The notes: generated by a model from the sequence alone, not told the origin. A DNA stretch of 32,902 bases from an uncultured Clostridia bacterium (GCA_934621505.1 CAKTUU010000026.1:1-32902), one strand, 5' to 3'; counted from the first letter of the stretch, positions 7,074-16,149 are shown. Program-made: numbers and translations.

Positions 7074-9122
7074 TTGCATTTGATTTGCCGCAATGATCAG
7101 TATCACTGGACGGACGATGCTCCCGCCCAGACCTTGGCCCGTTTAGACGACGGAATGGTGGAGGAGGACGGCCGGCTGCTGTCCGCCGATGAGGCGGAGT
7201 TTTCCTTTCAGGACCAAATGGAGGATTTGGGCGACGGACTTTTCCGCGTCACCCGCCGCACGGTAAACCGCAGCGGACGCACCCGGCGGGTCAAGCTGGT
7301 GGCGCAGTTGACCGACGGCTTCGCGGCGGAAAAGTATACCATGCCCTGCATTATGTATGACGGCAACCCCTGGGGCGACGGCAATTCGCCCAAAGGGCTG
7401 ACGTATAACGGACAACCCTGGATTTTCGCTTATGACCGCATGGGCATTCCCTCCTGCACCATTACGGAAAACGACCAAACCGTTCTGGCGCTGTTCGCTT
7501 CCGATCAGGACGCGGCCAGCCTGCGCACCTCCGCCAGTCTGGTTCGCCAGCCGGACGGCGCATTTCTGCACCGCATTTACTATCCCGTCACGGAAGCGCC
7601 CGTCACCTATAGCGGCAAAAACAAAATGACGGCCCGGTATGACGAGTTTTTGACCCTGACCCCGGGCGAAGCCTTTACCGCCGCGTTCTACGTTTTTGCT
7701 GGCAAACCCAAATGGCGGCATTTCGGCACGGCCTCCCTGCTGGACCGCATGCCTCAGGTTTTCCCCTACCGCAAGCAGCCCCGGTTTGAACCTGACCGGG
7801 TATGGGATTTGGGCATGGCCTTTTTGCGGCGGTTAATTTATCCCTGGCAGGGCCATCAGCTGATTATCGCGGGCATCGATACCAAACTGTCCCATTTGCA
7901 GGCGGGCCACATGGGCGCCAAAATGAACCCGGATGAAATGCGGCATCTGATGGCCCAGAAGGAATACAACACCTTTGGTTACAACCGGGTCATTTTTGAA
8001 ATCGGCTGGGCCGGGCAGGGCTTTTTAACCGCGCGGCTGATGATGCTTCAGGCGCTGAAAACCCACGACCGCCAGCTGCTGGATACCGCCATCGCCATTC
8101 AGGAAACCTGGGCGGCCAAGCAGCAGGAAAACGGCATGATTCTGCCCCATTTTGAGCGCTATGCCGATTACGAGAAAAACGGCGGCGGCAGCGGCGCGCT
8201 GTGTCAGGGCTGGCTGCCGGAAACCTGCAACCTGGGCTGGGGCGCGTCGGAAATGGCCAAAATTTATTTGCTGCTGAAGGAAAACGGCATCGACAAGCCG
8301 GAGTTTTTGCGGTTCGCCACCCGTATCTGCGACTTTTTTGCGGCTCATTACAGCCCCGAAACCGGCTTTGGCAAGGTATGGAGCATGGATGGTCAATCGC
8401 TGGATTCCACAGGCTCCGTAGGCGGCTTTTTGCTGAACGCCCTGCTGGATACCTACCGGGCCACCGGCAGCGCCGCTTATCTGGAAACCGCCAAAACCGC
8501 TTTGGACTTTTACATGCGGCGGGACGTCAGCCAATTCCTGTGTACAGCGGGGGCTATTGACTGCGCGGCGGTGGATAAGGAAACCTCCTTCCCGTTTGTG
8601 GTGTCCTCTCTGGATTTGTATGAGCTGACCCGGGAAGCCAAATACCTGGAATACGCGGAAAAAGCGGCCTATTACTTCTTCTCCTGGGCCTTCCAGTACG
8701 ATGCGCTCTACCCGGACAGCAGCGATTTCAGCAAATATGGCTACTCCACCCAGGGCGGTACCTCCATTTCCGCCGAACATCACGCCATCGACCCATGGGG
8801 CGCTTTGCTTGTGCCCGAATTTGTGCGCCTGTGGAAGCACACCGGCAAAAAGCGCTGGCTGCTGTGGGCGCGCATGATGTGGGATCAGTCCCTGCTGGGC
8901 ATTACGGCTCAGGAGGGAGACGAGGTTCACGGTCTGCCTCGTCCCCTGGGCAGCCAGAACGAGGGCTTCTTTCAGGCCCGCTGGACCAAATACCGTCCCG
9001 ATTGCGAGGAGCGCGGCCACTTTAACGACTGGCTGGTTTGCTGGGTATCCGCCTACCGGCTTACCGCGCTGGACCGCCTGACCCGTGTGTGCGGCGAAGC
9101 CGACTGGTCTTTGCTGGGCTAA
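7074..9122 (+). CDS. Uncharacterised alpha/alpha-barrel (six-hairpin) glycosidase-like protein, paralog A
   Basis: I do not recognise a named family. This 682-residue soluble protein has a beta-rich N-terminal half (to about residue 220; YDGNPWGDGN, GQPWIFAYDRMGIPSC) and a helical C-terminal half with the repeated hairpin pattern of (alpha/alpha)6 glycosidases and lyases. It is clearly related along its length to the protein at 17611-19461. Shared blocks are FEIGWxGQ (near residue 308), CNLG, KxWxxDGxxxxxxGSVG, AGAxDxxxxDKE, YLxYAExxAYY, SAxHxAxD, VPEFxRL-like, RPxGSQxE and RW. Invariant acidic residues in those blocks are the candidate catalytic groups. There is no signal peptide, so it is cytosolic. 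The start is TTG with AAAGGGAGA eight bases upstream. It is followed 21 bases later by an aldose epimerase, supporting a role in sugar release. Its activity is unknown. Confidence 0.8.
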   Translation: MHLICRNDQYHWTDDAPAQTLARLDDGMVEEDGRLLSADEAEFSFQDQMEDLGDGLFRVTRRTVNRSGRTRRVKLVAQLTDGFAAEKYTMPCIMYDGNPWGDGNSPKGLTYNGQPWIFAYDRMGIPSCTITENDQTVLALFASDQDAASLRTSASLVRQPDGAFLHRIYYPVTEAPVTYSGKNKMTARYDEFLTLTPGEAFTAAFYVFAGKPKWRHFGTASLLDRMPQVFPYRKQPRFEPDRVWDLGMAFLRRLIYPWQGHQLIIAGIDTKLSHLQAGHMGAKMNPDEMRHLMAQKEYNTFGYNRVIFEIGWAGQGFLTARLMMLQALKTHDRQLLDTAIAIQETWAAKQQENGMILPHFERYADYEKNGGGSGALCQGWLPETCNLGWGASEMAKIYLLLKENGIDKPEFLRFATRICDFFAAHYSPETGFGKVWSMDGQSLDSTGSVGGFLLNALLDTYRATGSAAYLETAKTALDFYMRRDVSQFLCTAGAIDCAAVDKETSFPFVVSSLDLYELTREAKYLEYAEKAAYYFFSWAFQYDALYPDSSDFSKYGYSTQGGTSISAEHHAIDPWGALLVPEFVRLWKHTGKKRWLLWARMMWDQSLLGITAQEGDEVHGLPRPLGSQNEGFFQARWTKYRPDCEERGHFNDWLVCWVSAYRLTALDRLTRVCGEADWSLLG

Positions 9123-9143
9123 AGTAAGGAGGGCATTTTTTTC

Positions 9144-9998
9144 ATGAAGGACATCATCATTCATTCCAACCGGCTGAAGGTCCACGTCAACGCGCTGGGG
9201 GCGGAATTAAAGGGAGTGGAAATGGACGGGCTGGAATATCTGTGGCAGGGCGACAGCGACAGCTATTCCCGCACCTCCCCCACGCTTTTCCCCATTATCG
9301 GCCGTTTTCTCAGCGATACCTATTATGTGGACGACCAGCCCTATCACATGGCGCTGAACGGCATTGCCATGGACCGCAACTTCGCCTGTATACGTGTCGA
9401 TGAAAACCAGGCCGTCTTTTGTCTGACGGCCGATGAGCGCACCCGCCGGGCCTATCCCTTTGACTTTTCCCTGACGGTGACCTATACCGCTGAGGAAAAC
9501 CGGCTGCATGTGGATTACCGGGTAGAAAATCTGGGCGGTCGTCCCATGCCCTTTGGGGTTGGCTGCCACACGGCCTACCAATGGCCCCTGCTGCCGGGCG
9601 ACCGTCCCGAGAATTACGCCCTGACCTTTGAAAAGGAAGAAGAACTGGATTCCTTTAACCCCTTTGGCTGGCGGCAGCCCTTTGTACAGGGACGGCAGCG
9701 GCCCCTGTCCCATGATTTGTTCGCCAACTACACCCGCAGCATCACCGGCATTCAATCCGACTGGGTGCAGTTTGGCAGCGGCCGTCATGAACGCCGGGTC
9801 AAAATCTGGCGCAGAGATTTTCCCTTTATGGCAATTTGGACCATGCCTGATCCCAAAGCAGCGTTGATTTGTCTGGAGCCCTGCACCAGCATTCACGCGG
9901 GCGATCATGGCTGCACCCATCTGGAGGACCGGGAGGGAGCCATTGTGCTGGTCCCCGGTCAGGTCTGGCAAAAGGGCTTTATGCTGGAATTTGCTTAA
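9144..9998 (+). CDS. Aldose 1-epimerase family protein, LacX-like
   Basis: This 284-residue galactose-mutarotase-fold protein of the LacX branch would interconvert alpha and beta anomers of a sugar or act on an oligosaccharide end. N-terminal features are GAELKGVEMDGLEYLWQGD and RTSPTLFPIIGRF. The likely catalytic histidine is H142 (FGVGCHTAY) and the catalytic glutamate E245 (LICLEPCTSI). The region around residues 71-78, normally HGF(A/P)R in this family, reads LNGIAMDR, so a conserved histidine is missing and activity or substrate may be altered. Ribosome site AAGGAGGG precedes the ATG, and only 21 bases separate it from the upstream hydrolase, indicating one operon. It ends at a terminator shared with the convergent AraC gene. 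Confidence 0.88.
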   Translation: MKDIIIHSNRLKVHVNALGAELKGVEMDGLEYLWQGDSDSYSRTSPTLFPIIGRFLSDTYYVDDQPYHMALNGIAMDRNFACIRVDENQAVFCLTADERTRRAYPFDFSLTVTYTAEENRLHVDYRVENLGGRPMPFGVGCHTAYQWPLLPGDRPENYALTFEKEEELDSFNPFGWRQPFVQGRQRPLSHDLFANYTRSITGIQSDWVQFGSGRHERRVKIWRRDFPFMAIWTMPDPKAALICLEPCTSIHAGDHGCTHLEDREGAIVLVPGQVWQKGFMLEFA

Positions 9999-10002
9999 AC
10001 GC

Positions 10003-10056
10003 AAACGGCGCTTTCTCCAACTTGAAGAGAAAGCGCCGTTTCGTTTATTTTTTCAG
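10003..10056. terminator. Bidirectional terminator between epimerase and AraC-type gene
   Basis: A perfect 15-bp stem (10003-10017 with 10027-10041; AAACGGCGCTTTCTC arm) surrounds a 9-base loop, with T-rich sequence after it on the plus strand. It lies between two convergent genes and can serve both. Confidence 0.85.
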
Positions 10057-12281
10057 CCCGGCTTGCGCATCTGTCTGTACTGGCCGGGGGTCATTCCCTC
10101 CAACGATTTGAACTTGCGCAGGAAGTTGGGCACGTCGTTATAGCCGATTTGCAGCACCAGCTCCCGAATGGTTTCGTCGCTTTGCACCAGCAGGCGCTTA
10201 AACTCGTTCATGCGCAAAAATGACACATACTGCACAAAGCCCAGACCGGTTTCTTCCTTGATCAGGGTGCTGATCTGCGCCTTGCGCACGCCTGTGGCGT
10301 CCGCCACCGTCTGGATGGACAGCTCCGGCTGCTTGTAGTTGGTTAAAATGTAATTGAGCAGGTTTTCCTTCAGCTGCCGGTCGTTATCGCTGATGCGCTG
10401 CTTCATGGCGTCGCAAAGCTCATCCGCCAGAGCAAAAATGGCGCTGCGAAATTCCTCCTGGGTGGTAAACGCCACCAGGTGCTGAAAACGCGTCTTGCTC
10501 ACCGGCAGCTGCAGCGCTTCGGCCTGTCGTACAATCACGCTGAGCAGATCCGCGCAGCAAAAGCGGAAGTAGGCAAGGGAATGGGTGGTTTGGGCAATCC
10601 GGTCCAGCATATCGTTCAGCGCGCGCATCACAATGCTCTTGTCGCCGCGGTGCAAGCCCTCGGCCAGCAGAGAAACAGATAAGGGAGACAGGCCGTGCAG
10701 GCCTGTCTCCTCCTCCATGGAGGAGGAGCTGTTTTGGCCGTAGCGCCACACGGTTTCGCCAGCAGGCGTCAGCTGCACGGCGGCGCAGGCCTCGGCAAAG
10801 GATTCGTTCATTTGCAGCGGGCTTTCATAGGCCCTTCCCACGCCAATCACCAGCGGCTGGGCGCTTTCCTCCGTCAGACAGGCATACAGCTGCCGGGCAA
10901 AGTCCTCCGCCGTTTGCGTTTCATTCTCCGCGGCGTCGTAGTTCAGCAGCACGCACAGGGCGTTTTCCAGCGGCAGTTCGCCAACGGCCATAAAAACGCC
11001 TGCCGGGGAAAAATGCGCCAGAGTCAGCTCGGCCTGCTCCATACGGGTATCGCTGTCCTGCCGGGAAAAGGACAGATACAGCGCCGCCGTCCACGCGTGG
11101 CTGAAATTCATGTCCGCCAGGCTGGCCAGGCTGTGGAAGGAGGCCGGGCTGTCAATTCGGCCAAAAATCAGCTGACGCACCAGCTGCTGAGCAACCAACG
11201 GGGTCATTTCATTCAGGCGTGTGGCCAGCTCCTCCGCCTCGTCCACGGTCTGGTCATAGGCTCCGCGAATGGCCTCCAGTTCGTTGGTGGTCTTTCCCGT
11301 CTGGTCGCTGCCGGTTACATGCACCAGCAAATCCTGAATGGGCTTGTAGTTAAAAAACGCGACGCCCACCAGCATCACCACAGTTACCAGCAGCAGTGCG
11401 CCAATGACCAGAAGCATCAGCCGCTGGGTCGCCAGCATGGACCCGTAAAACACGTTATGGGGAACAGCCCACACCCAATTCAGTCCATGAAAGCTGTCCG
11501 TCACCCGCAGCACCACCAGCTCCCCCGTCTCGCCCTGCATCTGCTTTACGCCCACGCCGCGAATTTTCATGGCCTGGGCCGGGGAAAGGCGGGTTGTTTC
11601 CGACCCGGCCTCGTACATCAGGCCGTAACGGTCGTTATACAAATACAGGCTGCCCTGCTGTTCGCCCAGGTAGTTTTCAAATTCACTGGCGATTACATCG
11701 TTGGACAAAATAAACAGCAACACGCCCTTGCTGGCCGAGACGGTGGGAAAGGGCTGGGCGTAGACCATTCCTCTCAGGGTATCCTGTCCCTGCCCATACA
11801 GAGGCAGCAGCATTTGGGTATTTAACGTTTGCAAATAGGTATACAGCCCGGAGGAGGACAGGTCGTAACTCTGCTGATAGGCATGCTCGTACTGGCCATA
11901 GCGCATTTTGCCCTGCGCAGCATAAATATTCTGGTCGCCCTTGATATAAAACAGGGCCGTCACATTCTGCGGCGAAATACGGTCCTCCAGCACGTCCAGA
12001 GCGGCGCACAGTTTTTCCTCCGAATGGATGGACACGTTGCCCTGGTCGTCGGTATGAATTTCGCTTTCCACATTAAAGGCCGTAGCCGCCGAATCGCCCA
12101 GCCGGTTCAGCACGGCGGAGATATTCTCCGTGGCGTAGGTAAAATTTTGAAGCGCCGAATTGTTGATATACTGCACGCTGCGTTCGCGGCTGGACGAAAC
12201 CAGAATCACCGCCAGCGCCAGAATGGGCACCATCACCAATAGCAGCGACGCGATGTAGCGAATGCGCAAGCTGTTGTGCAA
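10053..12281 (-). CDS. Membrane-anchored AraC-family regulator with extracellular sensor
   Basis: This 742-residue one-component sensor-regulator is of the type that pairs with LplABC sugar importers in Firmicutes. Helix TM1 spans about residues 9-29, and an extracellular domain of about 260 residues (Cache-like by position) ends with VLRVTDSFHGLNWVWAVPHNVFYG. TM2 lies about 288-310. A large cytoplasmic linker follows, and the last ~100 residues are an AraC DNA-binding domain with two helix-turn-helix units (LSIQTVADATGVRKAQISTLIKEE is the first; the second ends YNDVPNFLRKFKSLEGMTPGQYR). It is divergent from the importer operon and would detect an external saccharide and activate that operon. 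The start codon follows GGAGGAACG (minus strand). The ligand is unknown. Confidence 0.9.
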   Translation of the reverse strand: MHNSLRIRYIASLLLVMVPILALAVILVSSSRERSVQYINNSALQNFTYATENISAVLNRLGDSAATAFNVESEIHTDDQGNVSIHSEEKLCAALDVLEDRISPQNVTALFYIKGDQNIYAAQGKMRYGQYEHAYQQSYDLSSSGLYTYLQTLNTQMLLPLYGQGQDTLRGMVYAQPFPTVSASKGVLLFILSNDVIASEFENYLGEQQGSLYLYNDRYGLMYEAGSETTRLSPAQAMKIRGVGVKQMQGETGELVVLRVTDSFHGLNWVWAVPHNVFYGSMLATQRLMLLVIGALLLVTVVMLVGVAFFNYKPIQDLLVHVTGSDQTGKTTNELEAIRGAYDQTVDEAEELATRLNEMTPLVAQQLVRQLIFGRIDSPASFHSLASLADMNFSHAWTAALYLSFSRQDSDTRMEQAELTLAHFSPAGVFMAVGELPLENALCVLLNYDAAENETQTAEDFARQLYACLTEESAQPLVIGVGRAYESPLQMNESFAEACAAVQLTPAGETVWRYGQNSSSSMEEETGLHGLSPLSVSLLAEGLHRGDKSIVMRALNDMLDRIAQTTHSLAYFRFCCADLLSVIVRQAEALQLPVSKTRFQHLVAFTTQEEFRSAIFALADELCDAMKQRISDNDRQLKENLLNYILTNYKQPELSIQTVADATGVRKAQISTLIKEETGLGFVQYVSFLRMNEFKRLLVQSDETIRELVLQIGYNDVPNFLRKFKSLEGMTPGQYRQMRKPG

Positions 12282-12353
12282 GCCCGTTCCTCCTTTCCTG
12301 CATATGAATCGATTTTTGACTTGTTACATTATATAAAACCCGGAGCGGAAGGG

Positions 12354-12469
12354 CAAGTTGTTTGTGACATGTTGCCGCCCAATCAAAATTACATATCCCC
12401 ATCCGGGGCGAATACACATGCCGGACGGCTCGTAACAACTTGCGTGCCGCCGCGAGCGGATGCTATGCT
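12354..12469 (+). promoter_or_regulatory. Importer promoter with inverted repeat, candidate AraC target
   Basis: TTGCGT (12440-12445), an 18-base spacer and TATGCT (12464-12469) form a weak promoter. CAAGTTGTT (12354-12362) is repeated in perfect inverted orientation as AACAACTTG (12434-12442), the second copy touching the -35 box, and a related GACTTGTTAC lies at 12318-12327. A weak promoter with a repeated site against the -35 is the usual layout for AraC-type activation. The pairing with the divergent regulator is inferred. Confidence 0.45.
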
Positions 12470-12499
12470 TTGGCCACAACAACTGAAGGAGGCGTCGCC

Positions 12500-13447
12500 A
12501 TGCTGAAGGGGCAACCGGCCATAGTTAAAAAGCCGCTGCGCACACGGCTTGCGCAGGATTTTCACCAAAACCGTTATGTTTATCTGATGCTGATTCCGGT
12601 ACTGGCCTTTTACATTCTTTTTAAATACGGGCCGGTTACCAAAATGGTGGTGGCCTTTCAGGATTACAACCTGTACAAGGGCATTGCCGGAAGCAAATGG
12701 GTGGGCCTGGATAACTTTATCAAGTTTTTTCAAATGCGGGACTGCTGGCGGCTGATTCGCAACACCCTGGCCCTGAGCCTGTATTCCATCCTGTTCGCGT
12801 TTCCCGCCCCCATTTTGCTGGCGCTGATGATTAACGAAGTGAAAAACAAGCAGGCGCGCAGCATCATTCAAACCGTCAGCTATATGCCCCACTTTATTTC
12901 CCTGGTGGTCGTATGCGGCATTCTGCGCACCTTCTGTTCCTCCGGCGGCATTTTTAACCAGATCATTTCCGTATTCAATCCCTCCTGGACGTCGCCGGAT
13001 CTGCTGGGCGTGGCAGATTACTACCGCACCATTCACATCGGCTCCTCCATCTGGCAGGAATGCGGCTGGGAATCCATCATTTATCTGGCCACCCTGTCCA
13101 CCATTGACCCGCAGCTGTACGAGGCGGCGTATATGGACGGCGCCAGCAAGCTGCAGCGCATCCTGCACATTACGCTGCCGGCTCTGATTCCCATCATCAG
13201 CATTCAGCTGATTATGCGCGTAGGCCGGGTCATCACCGTCAATTACGAAAAGATCTTGCTGCTGTACAACCCGCTGACCTACGAAAAGTCCGACGTGATT
13301 TCCACCTATATGTATCGCTACGGCCTTTTGAACGGCAAGTATTCCATGGGCGCCGCGGTTGGCGTATTCAATTCCCTGCTGAGCGTGCTGATTTTAACCA
13401 CGGTAAACGGCGTTTTCCGCCGCACGTCGGAAAACAGTCTGTGGTAA
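12500..13447 (+). CDS. Carbohydrate ABC importer permease, LplB type
   Basis: This 315-residue inner-membrane permease has six predicted helices, beginning with YVYLMLIPVLAFYILFKYGPV. The ABC-coupling EAA loop is YEAAYMDGASKLQRILHITLPAL near residue 215-235. It is one half of the channel for a complex-saccharide importer (COG4209/LplB-like). The start at 12500 follows GAAGGAGGCG; an open in-frame ATG 60 bases upstream lies within the promoter spacing and is unlikely. It is first in a permease-permease-binding protein operon. As usual for this class, no ATPase gene is present; a shared MsmX-type ATPase encoded elsewhere is expected. Confidence 0.93.
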   Translation: MLKGQPAIVKKPLRTRLAQDFHQNRYVYLMLIPVLAFYILFKYGPVTKMVVAFQDYNLYKGIAGSKWVGLDNFIKFFQMRDCWRLIRNTLALSLYSILFAFPAPILLALMINEVKNKQARSIIQTVSYMPHFISLVVVCGILRTFCSSGGIFNQIISVFNPSWTSPDLLGVADYYRTIHIGSSIWQECGWESIIYLATLSTIDPQLYEAAYMDGASKLQRILHITLPALIPIISIQLIMRVGRVITVNYEKILLLYNPLTYEKSDVISTYMYRYGLLNGKYSMGAAVGVFNSLLSVLILTTVNGVFRRTSENSLW

Positions 13448-13465
13448 GGAAAGGAGCAAGCGTAA

Positions 13466-14356
13466 ATGGCTGTTGTGGAGCATCCCAAAAAAAGCGAAAA
13501 AACCCTGCATTGGCTGAATTTAACCCTGCTGGGCCTGCTGACCGTCATCTTCTTTTACCCGATGTGGCATTGCCTGATGGCCTCTTTTTCCGACCCCACA
13601 TCGCTGATTGGTTACAAGGGGCTGGTTTCCTGGCCCATGGGCTTCAGCCTGGAAGGCTATAAAACCGTACTAAGCAACAAAAGCATCCTGGTCGGTTACG
13701 GCAACACCCTGTTTTACCTGGTGGTAGGCACGCTGCTGAACATGGTGCTGACCATTTTGGGCGCTTATGTGCTGTCCCGCAAAAAAATGCTGTTCAAAAA
13801 GCCCCTGACGCTGCTGATCGTCTTTACCATGTACATGGACTTTGGCCTGATTCCCGCCTTTTTGAACATCAAAGCGCTGGGGCTGTACGACAGCCGGTGG
13901 GCCATTCTGCTGCCGGTCGCCATTAACACCTATAACCTGATCGTGCTGCGCACCGCCTTTGCCAGCGTTCCCCCGGCGCTGGAGGAATCCGCCATGATTG
14001 ACGGGGCCAACGACTTTACCATTCTGTGGCGCATTGTGCTGCCGGTATCCAAGGCCACGCTGGCGGTGGTCGTCCTGTTTTACGCCGTGGAGCATTGGAA
14101 CAGCTGGTTCTCCGCCTCCATTTACCTGCGGGGCCGGGAAAAATATCCCCTGCAGCTGTTCCTGCGGGAAATTCTCATTTCCAGCTCCGCCAGCACCGCC
14201 GCGGGCGAGGCCAGCTCCGTGGACGGGGTCATGTATCTGGAGGAGCTGATCAAGTACTGCACCATCATTATTTCCACACTGCCCATCCTGTGCGTTTACC
14301 CCTTCGCCCAAAAGTACTTTGTATCCGGCGTAATGCTGGGATCGGTCAAAGAATAA
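13466..14356 (+). CDS. Carbohydrate ABC importer permease, LplC/YtcP type
   Basis: This 296-residue partner permease (COG0395 type) has a first helix at about residues 17-37 (LNLTLLGLLTVIFFYPMWHCLM). The family's periplasmic segment with SFSDP follows, and the EAA loop is LEESAMIDGANDFTILWRIVLPVSKATLA near residues 172-198. The C-terminus ends PFAQKYFVSGVMLGSVKE, characteristic of this subfamily. It begins 18 bases after the upstream permease with AAAGGAGC as ribosome site and is co-transcribed with it and the following lipoprotein. Confidence 0.93.
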   Translation: MAVVEHPKKSEKTLHWLNLTLLGLLTVIFFYPMWHCLMASFSDPTSLIGYKGLVSWPMGFSLEGYKTVLSNKSILVGYGNTLFYLVVGTLLNMVLTILGAYVLSRKKMLFKKPLTLLIVFTMYMDFGLIPAFLNIKALGLYDSRWAILLPVAINTYNLIVLRTAFASVPPALEESAMIDGANDFTILWRIVLPVSKATLAVVVLFYAVEHWNSWFSASIYLRGREKYPLQLFLREILISSSASTAAGEASSVDGVMYLEELIKYCTIIISTLPILCVYPFAQKYFVSGVMLGSVKE

Positions 14357-14423
14357 CGCAAAGCATAGAGGCAAATGCCTTTAGCGGATAGAATACCAAA
14401 AGGGAACGAAAGGAGCAAAAACC

Positions 14424-16007
14424 ATGTTAAAACGAATCCTGGCTACCACCCTTGCCCTGATGCTGCTGTGCGGCTGCGCCCTGGCAGACCACCTGGACGG
14501 CTTTTACAAGCCCCCGGTGATGAACGAAGGACAGTACCCCATCGCTCAGGAGGGCGTAAAGCTGACCTACTGGATGCCCATGAACGCGGGCGCGGCCAAC
14601 TTTATCTCCTCCTATGACGAAAACCCCTCCTACCAGAAGGTGCAGGAAAACACCGGCGTGGATATTGAGTTTATCCATCCGGCGGACGGCACCGCCAAGG
14701 AATCCCTGCAGATTATGCTGGCCTCCGGCGAGCTGCCCGACATGATTCAGGTTCAGCGTGAGGACTGGTACTCCGGCGGCCTGAAGGCCATGTTTGAGGA
14801 AGGCGCCATCATCGACATCGCTCCCTATCTGGACGAGTACGCTCCCCAGTACAAGGAAGTCATCATGAGCGACGAGGTCGCCCAGCGCCAGATCATTGAC
14901 GATGGCAAAGTGTACGGCTTCTACAAAATCACCTATGCCGACCCCATGCCCTATGTGCGCTTTAACGTAAACAAGGACTGGCTGGACGAGTTTGGCATGA
15001 GCGAGCCCAAGACCATCGCCGAGTATGAAGCCTTCTTCCAGGCTGTGCTGGACAACAAGCCCGGCGTGGCCCCCCTGTACCTGAACCCCACCTCCGTTGA
15101 GCAGGTGAACCTGCTGATGGGCTGCTTTGACATGCTGGATAACTGGTATCTGCAAAACGACACCACCGCCGGTTACTGGGCCAACGCTCCCCAGTACAAG
15201 GAATTCCTGACCCTGATGAACGACTGGTACAACAAGGGCTACCTGATAAAGGACTTTGCCTCCCTGACCACCCAGGAAGCCCAGGCCCTGTTTGACGTAG
15301 GCCAGCTGGCCTGCATCGGCGACAGCGTGGACGCCACTTATTCCCGTGACAAGGACAAGTTTACCGTTACCAACCTGCCCTATATGCGCAAGGAAGCCGA
15401 CAGCGTTGTGGGCAACAGCGTCGCCGCCTGGCCTGTGGACCAGGATAACGCCTGGGTAACCGTCATTACCTCCTCCTGCAAAAACGTGGAAGCCGCCGTG
15501 CAGTACCTGAACTATGGCTACACCTACGAAGGCAGCCTGTATTTCACCTTCGGCGTGGAAGGCGAGCACTGGAACTGGGGCGAGAACGGTCTGCCCACGT
15601 TTACCGATGAAATTTTGAACAACCCCAAGGGCATGACCATCTCCAACGTGTCCTACGCGCTGAAGATTCACTTCGGCAGCCGCTACTGCTACCCGGATTC
15701 CATCGGCCATCCCGGCACCGCCTCCAATCCGGACGCGCTGCGCATTCGCACCATGTGGAAGGGCGATACCAACGAGCAGAACTTCCTGCGACTGCCGCCC
15801 ATTTCCCTGACCACCGATGAAGCCGGCGAGCGCGCGGATATCATGATTCAGGTGAACACCTACGCCAACGAAATGATGCTGAAGTTCATCACCGGCGCGG
15901 AATCTCTGGATTACTATGATACCTACCTGCAGGAGCTGACCGCCCGCGGGCTGGATCGCGCCGTTGAAATTACCCAGACCGCTCTGGATCGTTACCTGGC
16001 CAAGTAA
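14424..16007 (+). CDS. Extracellular sugar-binding lipoprotein, LplA type
   Basis: This 527-residue extracellular solute-binding protein of the LplA class presents oligosaccharide to the two upstream permeases. The signal peptide LKRILATTLALMLLCGCA ends in a lipobox-like LCGC, with the second cysteine as the likely lipid anchor. Family features are KLTYWMPMNAG, NTGVDIEFIHP, SLQIMLASGELPDMIQ, VYGFYKITYADPMPYVRFNVNKDWLDE, and AWVTVITSSCKNVEAAVQYLNYGYTYEGS. It follows the second permease by 67 bases with AAAGGAGC before the ATG. A palindrome and terminator lie downstream, so it probably ends the importer transcript, with some read-through into the GH43 gene possible. Confidence 0.92.
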   Translation: MLKRILATTLALMLLCGCALADHLDGFYKPPVMNEGQYPIAQEGVKLTYWMPMNAGAANFISSYDENPSYQKVQENTGVDIEFIHPADGTAKESLQIMLASGELPDMIQVQREDWYSGGLKAMFEEGAIIDIAPYLDEYAPQYKEVIMSDEVAQRQIIDDGKVYGFYKITYADPMPYVRFNVNKDWLDEFGMSEPKTIAEYEAFFQAVLDNKPGVAPLYLNPTSVEQVNLLMGCFDMLDNWYLQNDTTAGYWANAPQYKEFLTLMNDWYNKGYLIKDFASLTTQEAQALFDVGQLACIGDSVDATYSRDKDKFTVTNLPYMRKEADSVVGNSVAAWPVDQDNAWVTVITSSCKNVEAAVQYLNYGYTYEGSLYFTFGVEGEHWNWGENGLPTFTDEILNNPKGMTISNVSYALKIHFGSRYCYPDSIGHPGTASNPDALRIRTMWKGDTNEQNFLRLPPISLTTDEAGERADIMIQVNTYANEMMLKFITGAESLDYYDTYLQELTARGLDRAVEITQTALDRYLAK

Positions 16008-16043
16008 ACTCTGGCGTTTTACGCTTTCGGCGATACGATGATC

Positions 16044-16069
16044 GTCAGAGGGGCCGCGGCCCCTCTGAC
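16044..16069. repeat. Perfect 26-bp palindrome
   Basis: GTCAGAGGGGCCG (16044-16056) is followed directly by its exact reverse complement (16057-16069). It lies 36 bases after the binding-protein stop and just ahead of a terminator. It could be a first terminator-like hairpin, a protein site, or the residue of a repeat element. Confidence 0.7.
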
Positions 16070-16092
16070 AACTCCCCAAGAAGGGTTTTTCA

Positions 16093-16124
16093 ACCGTCCG
16101 TCCCAGGGGACGGACGGTCTTTTC
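16093..16124 (+). terminator. Terminator after the importer operon
   Basis: ACCGTCCGTCC (16093-16103) pairs with GGACGGACGGT (16108-16118) around a 4-base loop, followed by CTTTTC. Immediately before it is GGGTTTTTCAAC, which resembles the sequence next to the right-hand hairpin of the repeat at 21440. Confidence 0.75.
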
Positions 16125-16149
16125 GTTGGATGATTAGGAGGTTATTAAC

